Source: Loripinus fragilis (Eukaryota > Mollusca > Bivalvia > Lucinida > Lucinidae). From it: a stretch of DNA of 64,000 nucleotides. The position numbers were made by a program, and so were the translations under genes. The DNA lies in the NCBI GenBank assembly GCA_964019695.1, contig OZ026531.1, positions 10,940,593 to 11,004,592 on the forward strand, given 5' to 3'. A model generated the notes under the pieces. The model was given only the letters and a program-made list of their open reading frames with translations, was not told the DNA's origin and did no database searches. Below, piece by piece: positions 57,363 through 63,576 of this stretch (the first letter of the stretch is position 1; every line of letters begins with the position of its first letter).

Positions 57363-57947
57363 TTATTCTGTTTCTGGGCTCTCGTTTTCTTCAGTTTCCT
57401 TTTCTTCATAGAATTCTATGAGTTTCTTGGCCCAGTACGTCTTCCACTGTTCTGTTAAGTCACTTTGATTTTTCTTGAAGTACTGCCAGTTTTTATAGGC
57501 TACTTGATTTTCTTCTGGCGTCAGGTGATTGATCTCTGTTGTAAAGTCCATAGGGTGTCGCAAACTGTCGCCATACAGATAGTTCCAGATTCTATCGTCA
57601 AAGTCTTTCATCACATCGTAGATGTTTAGGCCCTCTAAGGCTGGATCATGACATCCATAATCTTCAATCCATTCTCTTGGAGAAGTCCATAGACAAATAT
57701 CGTGGTATTTCTGACTTGGGTGGTTCATTTTGCATCCATGACATTCATGCTTCGCACAGTCTCCAACTGCCATCTTTAGACAAGTCAATATGGCTTGTTT
57801 TAGAAGAGTCTTCATAAGACAATCAATATCCTCATTGTCTTCTACTTCTTTCTGTAAGGTACTCTTCTCATCTGATGGCTGGACTGTTGCACTGTATGCA
57901 TCTGTTTGGTACATCAAGTCCTGTTCAATGAAGTATCCTGCATTCAT
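57363..57947 (-). CDS. Cys/His-rich protein of unknown function, Polinton block
   Basis: A 194-residue acidic protein with a compact cluster of possible metal ligands: Cys64, Cys69, Cys72, His76, His82 and Cys85, around the phrase HECHGCKMNHPSQ. The spacing suggests a zinc-binding fold. I recall similar C-x-x-C...HPSQ...HD-x-C proteins accompanying Polinton capsid genes in invertebrates, but I know of no assigned function. The C-terminus is rich in Glu. The gene starts two bases after the capsid stop and ends two bases before the protease ATG, so it belongs to the same compact late-gene string. A virion or assembly role is inference from position alone. Confidence 0.75.
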   Translation of the reverse strand: MNAGYFIEQDLMYQTDAYSATVQPSDEKSTLQKEVEDNEDIDCLMKTLLKQAILTCLKMAVGDCAKHECHGCKMNHPSQKYHDICLWTSPREWIEDYGCHDPALEGLNIYDVMKDFDDRIWNYLYGDSLRHPMDFTTEINHLTPEENQVAYKNWQYFKKNQSDLTEQWKTYWAKKLIEFYEEKETEENESPETE

Positions 57948-57949
57948 CT

Positions 57950-58207
57950 TTAGTAATCTGTGGTAACTTCTCTAAGTCCGTTGATTTCTATCAGGTTGTC
58001 AAACTCTGCATACATAAGCACGTTGATCGTCTTGTCAAGTGATGTTGCAAACTGAAGCTCCAATCTGAGGTTCCCAGTTTTTATAGGGTGCAAATGGGAC
58101 TGAGCGGCTGCTTGATCTGGTGTCAAATCATATCCCCAAAAGCAGTAACCTCCTTTGTAATCTTCATAATCAATGTTGCAATTTTGGACCTGATTCTGAC
58201 TTGCCAA
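57950..58207 (-). pseudogene. C-terminal part of the major capsid protein, displaced by a frameshift
   Basis: An 85-codon frame with the conserved end of the F54H12.2-like capsid family: GYDLTPDQ, then NLRLELQFATSLDKTINVL and a final EFDNLIEI motif. It has no ATG of its own (the apparent start is TTG) and its open frame runs back over the capsid gene to about 58,230, overlapping the 58,123-59,241 frame. It is best read as the tail of that gene, moved by a single-base frameshift in a T-rich stretch near 58,230. It ends two bases before the next ATG. Alternatives are a sequencing indel or ribosomal frameshifting; I see no classical slippery heptamer with a clear hairpin. Confidence 0.85.
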
Positions 58208-59241
58208 TGCTTGGTAAACTGATAGAAAGATCTGAGATACTGATCATTTCCAAATCTAGGTTCAAATGGTTTTCCATAGACACTATGTCCATCACAAGTG
58301 ACATCCATTTTACTTAGATTGAAATGTTGGAAAAAGAAAGGATTAGTATTCAAAGTTCCATTAAATGCCTCATTCGTTACTAAACCAATAAAAACTCGTT
58401 TTGGAAGTTGACCAGTGAGAAGATGGTCTTCAATTTTAGATCTTGTGCCACTACTGATTGTAAAAGTTTTGACTTCAACTCTTCTGATCGGAAATTTAGC
58501 ATTATGATGAGCAATAGTTTGATTCAGTTCATTGCTAATGGCAGGTAGAAGCTGTACATTTCGTACTCTCAAGATAGCGGTATCAATTTTGATTTTTGCA
58601 GGAGAATCATCACTCATCAAACAAAACTGAGGAGATGATCGATTAAGCCTAAGTTTGAATTCTAAGCCATTAGGCAAATATTTTTCCTGCATAGCTAGAT
58701 CCAAATGTAATTTACCCTGAAGCTCCACTGATTTGCTTTTTGCTACGCGTTTGCCACGATCAGTGAAAGATGCTTTTGTTATATCTTCAAAAGCTCCTGC
58801 TTCATCCTCAGACCAAAATTCTGCTGCTTTCAGTTGATTATCTTTGACATCAGAACCATAAGAAAACAAATTTTCAAGGTATGCTCTGTATGGATACGTG
58901 TCTGAATTATTCGTGATCAATTTATTGTTGATATACAAATCGATGCCACTGAACATACTGTGAAAAAAGTTGTTAATTGGAAATACTTTTGCACCAGTTT
59001 CAAGATCTTCACCCGTTTGCTGTAAGATTCTGAATTTGATATACAGATAGGCTTGAGATAAATCAGTGTAAAACTCGGTGTGAGGTGGAATTAGAAATTC
59101 AATGGGTGCATGATGACTATCGAGAGAAGCGATGGGATGATAATCATTCCACTGAGTGCCTTGCATGGTAGTCATGGTGGGTGGAATGGATTCCATATCC
59201 AATTCCGTTTTAGTGCAATCGCAAGAACCTTGTTGAATCAT
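58123..59241 (-). CDS. Major capsid protein (double jelly-roll, F54H12.2-like), N-terminal part
   Basis: This open frame of 372 codons carries about the first 338 residues of a Polinton major capsid protein. That family is known from the C. elegans F54H12.2-type proteins and is predicted to be a double jelly-roll related to the adenovirus hexon. Typical text is the opening PIEFLIPPHTEFYTDLSQA, then INNFFHSMFSGIDLYINN and the middle segment FPIRRVEVKTFTISSG. From about 58,230 downward the frame stops resembling the family, and the missing C-terminus is found at once in another frame (57,950 to about 58,230). The ATG overlaps the stop of the tiny upstream basic gene in an ATGA junction, which supports this start. 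The protein is therefore frameshifted. Read together the two parts give about 430 residues, a normal length. Confidence 0.85.
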   Translation of the reverse strand: MIQQGSCDCTKTELDMESIPPTMTTMQGTQWNDYHPIASLDSHHAPIEFLIPPHTEFYTDLSQAYLYIKFRILQQTGEDLETGAKVFPINNFFHSMFSGIDLYINNKLITNNSDTYPYRAYLENLFSYGSDVKDNQLKAAEFWSEDEAGAFEDITKASFTDRGKRVAKSKSVELQGKLHLDLAMQEKYLPNGLEFKLRLNRSSPQFCLMSDDSPAKIKIDTAILRVRNVQLLPAISNELNQTIAHHNAKFPIRRVEVKTFTISSGTRSKIEDHLLTGQLPKRVFIGLVTNEAFNGTLNTNPFFFQHFNLSKMDVTCDGHSVYGKPFEPRFGNDQYLRSFYQFTKHWQVRIRSKIATLIMKITKEVTAFGDMI

Positions 59242-59418
59242 TTTTCGTCAAATATATCTCTTTCAAATACCAGACGTTTAATTGGATTAAACTTTTTTGC
59301 TCTGCTTTTAAAACCCCTCTTAACAGTTCGGTGTCTAGATTGAGACTGAGGCTTTTTGCGTTTTTGAGTTGAATTTATAGCCAAACTGATTTATAGTAGA
59401 CTGACCAAAAAATTTCAA
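59238..59418 (-). pseudogene. Tiny very basic protein, start lost and frame broken
   Basis: This gap between the 90-aa gene and the capsid gene is too small for ordinary ORF calling but is open across two frames. The first frame begins with a TTG at 59,418-59,416 that overlaps the upstream TGA exactly where an ATGA junction would be expected, and reads LKFFGQSTINQFGYKFN before a TAG. A second frame is open from 59,390, reads through an Arg/Lys-rich stretch including SRHRTVKRGFKSRAKKF, and ends in a TGA that overlaps the capsid ATG. The total is 181 bases, one base out of frame. I infer one small basic (core-like) gene that lost its ATG and gained an indel. Family unknown. Confidence 0.5.
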
Positions 59419-59687
59419 AGCTGTTTTTCCTCTTTGTTTAAAACTTTTTTTACATTTTCACCACCCACAATGTCTTTTGGAGCTTGAACCCCTTGATCTT
59501 TAGCTACTTTTTTCACACTTTTTAAACTTGCTTTTGCGACAGGTTTAAAAATTGGAATCACTGTTCTCAATGCAGCTTTAAATATGGATCCTAAACCATT
59601 GCCATATTGTCTTGAAACGCCTCTGTACACGGGAAAGTCTCCTTTCCCAGATTGAAGAGACATAATGCTTCTCGATTGTTTCAACAT
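59415..59687 (-). CDS. Small basic virion protein with a candidate adenain site (pX/pVI-like)
   Basis: A 90-residue, lysine-rich protein. Residues 28-56 form a glycine-led amphipathic stretch (QYGNGLGSIFKAALRTVIPI) followed by a Lys-rich helix. The general look resembles small adenovirus/Polinton core or membrane-active proteins. DIVGGE at residues 72-77 fits the adenain cleavage rule (Ile/Leu/Met-X-Gly-Gly before the cut), so the block protease could process it after Gly76. Its ATG shares one base with the penton-like stop (TAATG junction), which fixes the start. Open throughout. The name pX/pVI-like is an analogy, not a demonstrated homology. Confidence 0.65.
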   Translation of the reverse strand: MLKQSRSIMSLQSGKGDFPVYRGVSRQYGNGLGSIFKAALRTVIPIFKPVAKASLKSVKKVAKDQGVQAPKDIVGGENVKKVLNKEEKQL

Positions 59688-60508
59688 TATTCTTTCTGTC
59701 GAAAATGTAGTTTCACTAACGTTTTCCCAGAGATAAATGGCACATTTTCACCTGTATCACCTTTTATACTAATGTGCACCTGATCTATGAAAGATTTTGC
59801 CACTGGTACATAGTGTACATTGACAAATTCTTGATGTAAATGATTGTTTTCTCTTTTACTTTCAAATGGCAATACTCTCAAAATAGGTGCAGGAACATCA
59901 CCAATAAAAGTATAGCTTGCTAAATCAGAGTAAATGTAAAGTTGGTGAATTTTTGTATTTAAATCCACACCATATCTGAAAATGTATTTTTCATTTCCTA
60001 ATGGTTTATCAAAATAATTTCTATCTACACCCAATATTTCTGCAATTGCCTTTGGAAAAATAATTTGGACTTTTGTAGGATCTTGAACATCAAGTTTGAC
60101 TCGAGCACTGTTTTCACCATAAGTGATTGAAATGGCAGCATTGCTATTTTTCAGTGTCAGTCCATATCGAAAATTGATACTTTTTTGAATTTCTTCAACC
60201 AAATGGCGTGGAGAAGCATAATAACCATTTTGGATATAGATTTTTTGGTCTACATATGAATCATACTTTGTACAGTTATCAATGTCTTCACACATTTTTC
60301 TATCAGTAAATCTTAAAATCACATAATTGTTTTCCTTAGTGATATTATTTACTTCAGTTGGAGTTATGACTTCTACCAAACCTACTTCCCAATTATCTTT
60401 TTCAATGTGTATGGAATGATCTAATTTCACTTTAAAGTCACATTGCGTATTTTTTGAAAATGTACTGAGTGAACTATCACTCAAGAGTGTCAAATAAAAG
60501 TTGTTCAT
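59687..60508 (-). CDS. Penton/minor capsid-like protein of the Polinton block
   Basis: A 273-residue protein beginning NNFYLTLLSDSSLSTF, with DNWEVGLVEVITPTEVNN at about residues 38-55. This N-terminal pattern (short strand, Ser/Asn-rich turn, then WEVGLVEI-like) recurs in the second capsid protein of Polintons/adintoviruses, usually modelled as a single jelly-roll penton base. The rest is beta-rich, with many alternating hydrophobic strands and no membrane segment. The ATG overlaps the stop of the upstream membrane-protein gene (ATGA) and the stop overlaps the next ATG (TAATG). Frame intact. Assignment as penton rests on pattern memory and position next to the major capsid gene. Confidence 0.7.
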   Translation of the reverse strand: MNNFYLTLLSDSSLSTFSKNTQCDFKVKLDHSIHIEKDNWEVGLVEVITPTEVNNITKENNYVILRFTDRKMCEDIDNCTKYDSYVDQKIYIQNGYYASPRHLVEEIQKSINFRYGLTLKNSNAAISITYGENSARVKLDVQDPTKVQIIFPKAIAEILGVDRNYFDKPLGNEKYIFRYGVDLNTKIHQLYIYSDLASYTFIGDVPAPILRVLPFESKRENNHLHQEFVNVHYVPVAKSFIDQVHISIKGDTGENVPFISGKTLVKLHFRQKE

Positions 60509-60804
60509 GGTTTGAGTTTGGGTGAATCTGTTTCGTCAGTAGAAATTGGATTAGTTTGTTTTCTTAATTTTAAACCTGGGGATGGTAGTATGTAACCGAT
60601 AGAACTACTGAGTAAAATTAACCACAATTCTTTATCTGGACTTCTCAGACTGATTTGAACTAATGATGTGATAATGATCATGTAAACAACAATGATCTGA
60701 GCAAAAAAAGTGAACCGATTTTTAACAATTCAATCACGACCTTCTGCAGATTGTACTGAAGCAGTGTCACCACGTACAAATGATCCTCTGAGATCCATTT
60801 TCAT
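60505..60804 (-). pseudogene. Small membrane protein interrupted by an in-frame TGA
   Basis: Reading from ATG 60,804 (a second ATG lies at 60,798) the frame begins MKMDLRGSFVRGDTASVQ, meets TGA as codon 25 (60,732-60,730), then stays open in the same frame to a TGA at 60,507-60,505 that overlaps the penton-like ATG. The part after the stop holds two hydrophobic stretches (FFAQIIVVYMIIITSLVQI and LWLILLSSSIGYILPSPG), suggesting a two-segment membrane protein of 99 codons. I recall similar short membrane proteins beside capsid genes of invertebrate Polintons; function unknown. It starts four bases after the extended integrase stop. A single nonsense change explains the break. An internal start at the Met of VVYMII would not restore the first segment. 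Confidence 0.7.
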
Positions 60805-60808
60805 GCTT

Positions 60809-60904
60809 TTATACAAGATCAGATTCTAAAATCCAACTGTCAAATTTTGAAGGATACCCTTTCCAGTGAACTTTAATTTCTTTCACCCACTTTTTTCCTA
60901 CTTA
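60809..60904 (-). pseudogene. Severed chromodomain of the integrase
   Basis: Directly after the integrase TAA (60,904-60,902) the same frame stays open for 30 more codons and ends at TAA 60,811-60,809. It contains KVHWKGYPSKFDSWI, the core of a chromodomain (aromatic cage Trp, then GYP and the SWI ending). Polinton integrases normally carry such a chromodomain at the C-terminus, where it is thought to guide target choice through histone marks. With one stop removed the integrase would be 356 residues, a usual length. So the break is a single nonsense codon between the DNA-binding part and the chromodomain. Readthrough is possible but unsupported. Confidence 0.85.
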
Positions 60905-61879
60905 ACGTTTTCTGTGATCTAAAACAGAATCAATTTCGTAAATTTGCTCTTTCTCTACACGTTGTAACTCGTGTGAATAAAAAGTACCTTTGACCACTTC
61001 ACCCTCAAGATCTTTTATTTTATAGGTGATAGGAATCTGAGTTTTGACCACTGCTAAAATTTGAAATAATTCTTGTGTCCAGTTTGGTAAATAACCTTTA
61101 TCAAATGTGCGTTTTGTTTTATTGATACGCACAAAATCACCCACTTTGAATTTTGGTTTGACTTTTTTAGAATTCGATTTGCCATATAAGTTTTCTGACA
61201 CCTGTGGTTCATTTTTAAGAGTCACAGACACAGGTGCACATTTAATACTTCGATGATAAGCGTGATTGTAACCATGTACTAATTTGGGAAGAATGTCTAC
61301 ATATCTCAAAGTGCGATGATGAGTAAAATATTTCCACATGCGAGTTTTCAAAGTTCTTTGAAAACGCTCGACAATACTGGCTTTGGTTTCAGGATTTTCA
61401 GTAGTGAAGAAATGAATCTTCTTAGTTTTCAAGAAATTTTGAAATTCTTTATTTTTGAATTCAGTTCCTTTATCTGTTTGCAAACTTTTTGGACATCGTC
61501 CACTTTTTAACACAGATTTGAAAGCAATTACTAAAGTTTTTCCAGTTTTATCTTTAATAGGTACCACCCATGCATATTTTGAAAAGACATCTATGATGCA
61601 AAGTAAATATCTATGCTTGTCATTGGACTTTGATAATTTTGATAAGTCTGCCAAATCTGCTTGCCACTGAGTATCAATTCCAGCCACTACCGTTTTGCGT
61701 CGCAAAAACTTTTTACGAATAGATTTATGTAAAGTATAAGTTTGTTGTTTTCTTAACCAGTCTCTAACATCTTGAAGTTTAACTTTTTTGGATGATTGTT
61801 TAGCAAGTTTGTACAAAGCTTGTTCACCTGCATACGCAGCAGGACTTTTAGGATTGTAATACAACTGTTCAAGCTTCAT
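60902..61879 (-). CDS. Polinton rve-type integrase, cut before its chromodomain
   Basis: A 325-residue DDE integrase of the Polinton type (the C. elegans F54H12.3 kind). It inserts the linear element into host DNA and is related to retroviral and LTR-element integrases. The catalytic acids are Asp75 (QWQADLADLS), Asp136 (LQTDKGTEF) and Glu171 (KASIVERFQRTLKTRMW), giving D-D-34-E spacing. An N-terminal YTLHK...RRK segment precedes the core. A C-terminal SH3-like DNA-binding part (KFKVGDFVRINKTKRTFDKGYLPNW, residues about 245-270) follows. The frame ends at TAA just after VLDHRKR, where relatives continue into a chromodomain, and the next codons in the same frame encode that domain (separate entry). 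The start overlaps the upstream 263-aa gene by 11 bases. Confidence 0.95.
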   Translation of the reverse strand: MKLEQLYYNPKSPAAYAGEQALYKLAKQSSKKVKLQDVRDWLRKQQTYTLHKSIRKKFLRRKTVVAGIDTQWQADLADLSKLSKSNDKHRYLLCIIDVFSKYAWVVPIKDKTGKTLVIAFKSVLKSGRCPKSLQTDKGTEFKNKEFQNFLKTKKIHFFTTENPETKASIVERFQRTLKTRMWKYFTHHRTLRYVDILPKLVHGYNHAYHRSIKCAPVSVTLKNEPQVSENLYGKSNSKKVKPKFKVGDFVRINKTKRTFDKGYLPNWTQELFQILAVVKTQIPITYKIKDLEGEVVKGTFYSHELQRVEKEQIYEIDSVLDHRKR

Positions 61880-62660
61880 TGTAACTGAGCCATGGAGAAG
61901 AAAACTCTTCTTTTATACGTTTTTTGGTGGCAGATAAAAGTGCAGGGGAAGAAAAATGGTCTTTGATACGTTTCCTAACACCCAAACTCTTTGCAGACCT
62001 GACAGAAACGGGAATACGACTTGCTGTTTTTCTGATAGTGCGTTTTTGTTTGGGAGTAATATAATCCGTTTCAGGAGTTTCTGGAGCACGATGCATCCAG
62101 TCCCACCTTTCCCTATTTCCATTCACATCTTGTGGAATATTCATGTCTCTTAAACCTTCTGCAAAAGCTTGCCAACCTGTAGGTTCACTGCCTTTACGAT
62201 GTCTAATGACATCATTGACCAAATCAATAATATTAGACCCTGGAATAGATTTGCCATAAAGTTTGACTGTACCATCATCTTCCCAGGACACATTTGGGTT
62301 ATTTTTTAGAAGTGAAACTAAAAGCTGAGCTTTACGTTTCATAGTGGAAGGCACACTATCTATAACCAATTGATTCATTTTGGAAGAACTAGGGTCAGAT
62401 GGTGAAAAAAGAGATGTTTCTTTTAAAGCTTTTTGATGAGCCGTTTTAAATTTGTGTAAGGTCTGGCCATACAATTGAGATTTTTCAGCTTCAGACAAAT
62501 CTTCATTGGCCATGACAGAAGATAAGTCTCTTTGAAGACTGGCTGTGGCAGATACATTAGGATTGGGAGGCAGTCTAGGCTTTTGAATTTGTTCCTCTTT
62601 CCATCGTTTCATGTCTTCCCAAAGTTTAAATGGCACAACAGCCATTTTACGACCATCCAT
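61869..62660 (-). CDS. 263-aa Polinton protein of unknown function
   Basis: An intact frame beginning MDGRKMAVVPFKLWEDMKR. Residues about 103-180 form a folded-looking domain with VPSTMKRKAQLLVSLLK, then GSNIIDLVNDVIRHRK and TGWQAFAEGLRDMNIPQD. I recall this kind of module (Val-Pro start, Gly-Ser-Asn-Ile/Val-Asp-Leu-Val motif, Gly-Trp-x-x-Phe) in proteins of invertebrate Polintons and related viruses, without a known role. The C-terminal third is basic and contains a short internal duplication: KRIKDHFSSP and KRIKEEFSSP, 17 residues apart. The gene starts three bases after its upstream neighbour stops and overlaps the integrase start by 11 bases. A packaging or core role is only a guess. Confidence 0.75.
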   Translation of the reverse strand: MDGRKMAVVPFKLWEDMKRWKEEQIQKPRLPPNPNVSATASLQRDLSSVMANEDLSEAEKSQLYGQTLHKFKTAHQKALKETSLFSPSDPSSSKMNQLVIDSVPSTMKRKAQLLVSLLKNNPNVSWEDDGTVKLYGKSIPGSNIIDLVNDVIRHRKGSEPTGWQAFAEGLRDMNIPQDVNGNRERWDWMHRAPETPETDYITPKQKRTIRKTASRIPVSVRSAKSLGVRKRIKDHFSSPALLSATKKRIKEEFSSPWLSYNEA

Positions 62661-62663
62661 ATT

Positions 62664-63077
62664 TTATTTTTTGATAATTTCACCCAAGACAGAACCTATG
62701 ATAGTAGCAATTAAAGGTTTTAACAATAATCCTAACAAAGCTCCACCTTTTTGATTAATAATTTTCTTTTTTGTGTCAAGTGGAACTTGCTTAGAACTCA
62801 GTAAACGTATATGTTGCTTTCTAGCTCGTAACTGATTCTTTTGAGCATTTGTCAGACGTACGTTGCCTTTTATAAGATTGATGCAACATTCCCCTACACA
62901 ATCAATGACTTCTTTAGGAGATTCTTGAATCATTTTCTTACGACATTTATTGGATAAATGAGTCAATCCTTCCAAAAATGTACCATAAGTTTTAATCAGA
63001 GATTTTTTTCTCATTTTATTTTGCAATTTTCTACGACGTGTTGTTGTTACAGCCATGTTTATGAGTGTGTCAAACAT
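62664..63077 (-). CDS. Basic core-like protein with hydrophobic C-terminus and candidate adenain site
   Basis: A 137-residue protein with a strongly basic N-terminus (TTTRRRKLQNKMRKKS) and a middle with IDCVGECCINLIKGNV and LTNAQKNQLRARKQ. The hydrophobic tail starts after QKGG (residues 109-112). QKGG/A fits the relaxed adenain rule (X-Gly-Gly before the cut), which would release the membrane-seeking tail GALLGLLLKPLIATIIGSVL. I recall this layout as one of the commonest small proteins of Polintons/adintoviruses; it is often compared with adenovirus pX, though the homology is weak. Translation may begin at Met8 rather than Met1. The frame is intact. Its stop lies three bases before the next ATG. 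Confidence 0.72.
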   Translation of the reverse strand: MFDTLINMAVTTTRRRKLQNKMRKKSLIKTYGTFLEGLTHLSNKCRKKMIQESPKEVIDCVGECCINLIKGNVRLTNAQKNQLRARKQHIRLLSSKQVPLDTKKKIINQKGGALLGLLLKPLIATIIGSVLGEIIKK

Positions 63078-63106
63078 TTGATGTACAGTCCTTTTATAGT
63101 TTTTTC

Positions 63107-63196
63107 TTAAAAATGAAGACGTCGACGTTCAGAATGAGGTGGCGATGGATATTTGTTTGGATTTAACATGTGCATGGTAGCACCAAATCCATGTTT
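63107..63196 (-). pseudogene. Displaced C-terminus of the Gly-patch basic protein
   Basis: About 29 codons open in a different frame from the 63,163-63,576 gene, joined to it at an A6 run. They end with Arg-Arg-Arg and a TAA 30 bases before the next ATG. The segment has no ATG near its junction. It is proposed as the true end of the upstream gene after a one-base indel, on grounds of packing and plausible composition. No homologue is recalled with certainty. Confidence 0.45.
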
Positions 63197-63576
63197 TTTA
63201 ACAAATCTTGTGCTCTCAAAGGAGTAAATCTTGCTAAATTTATGGACGATCGTCTTGCATTTGTGTTTGGAGAATCAAGACCTAAATTTTGCCATGAGGC
63301 AGGACTTTCACTTTTACGTTTTGTTACAAAACGATCATCAACCTTTCTTTTTTTCTGTTTTCTAGGTTTTTTCACTGATTTTTTCTTAGGATGTTTAGGT
63401 TTAGTTTTCTTGTTAAATTTTCTCATCAACTTATTTCCATCCCATCGAATCAGACTTCGAATGATCACACCACCAAAGAATCCACCACCTCCAGGTTTTA
63501 AAATGATACTGCGTTTGACTTCAGGGTCAACAATTGCACTTGCTAATTTTCGAACATCATCCTGATGTCTATCCAT
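63163..63576 (-). CDS. Basic Gly-patch protein at the right end of the block, probably frameshifted
   Basis: A 137-codon frame. After an acidic start there is a glycine patch (LKPGGGGFFGGVIIRS, residues 27-41), then a Lys/Arg-rich nucleic-acid-binding stretch (residues 48-90) and a Ser/Pro-rich part. The likely role is a core or DNA-condensing protein; no family name can be given. The last eight residues (LVLPCTC) look arbitrary. At a run of six A on the coding strand near 63,196 another frame continues open and reads GFGATMHMLNPNKYPSPPHS to a TAA at 63,109-63,107. That fills a gap that would otherwise be the largest between intact genes of this block, so I infer a single-base frameshift. Nothing recognisable lies upstream to the window end. 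Confidence 0.6.
   Translation of the reverse strand: MDRHQDDVRKLASAIVDPEVKRSIILKPGGGGFFGGVIIRSLIRWDGNKLMRKFNKKTKPKHPKKKSVKKPRKQKKRKVDDRFVTKRKSESPASWQNLGLDSPNTNARRSSINLARFTPLRAQDLLKNMDLVLPCTC

Larger units (their letters stand above)
56776..63576 (-). mobile_element. Partial Polinton (Maverick)/adintovirus-like element
   Basis: Eleven genes or gene remnants on one strand with almost no spacing: integrase, protease, major capsid and penton-like proteins plus small basic and membrane proteins. The integrase with an adenain-like protease and jelly-roll capsid proteins defines Polintons and adintoviruses. Protein-primed PolB and the FtsK/HerA-type packaging ATPase are not visible on either strand. 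I could not identify terminal inverted repeats or the 6-bp target duplication. The element may continue beyond 64,000, or the replication half may be deleted. At least five reading-frame lesions argue for a fossil copy. An unrelated hairpin at 56,165-56,252 lies outside the left edge. Confidence 0.88.

Noticed and set aside
57950..58250. Programmed ribosomal frameshift in the capsid gene
   Set aside because: I see no clear slippery heptamer with a following pseudoknot, and the other lesions nearby point to decay or indel error.
60730..60904. Recoded stop codons (readthrough or a variant genetic code) in the membrane-protein and integrase genes
   Set aside because: The two stops are different codons (TGA and TAA), and both codons also serve as genuine ends of neighbouring genes, so independent nonsense mutations are simpler.
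63170..63565. 131-codon plus-strand frame
   Set aside because: It is the antisense shadow of the basic Gly-patch gene; Lys-rich codons read in reverse give Phe/Leu.
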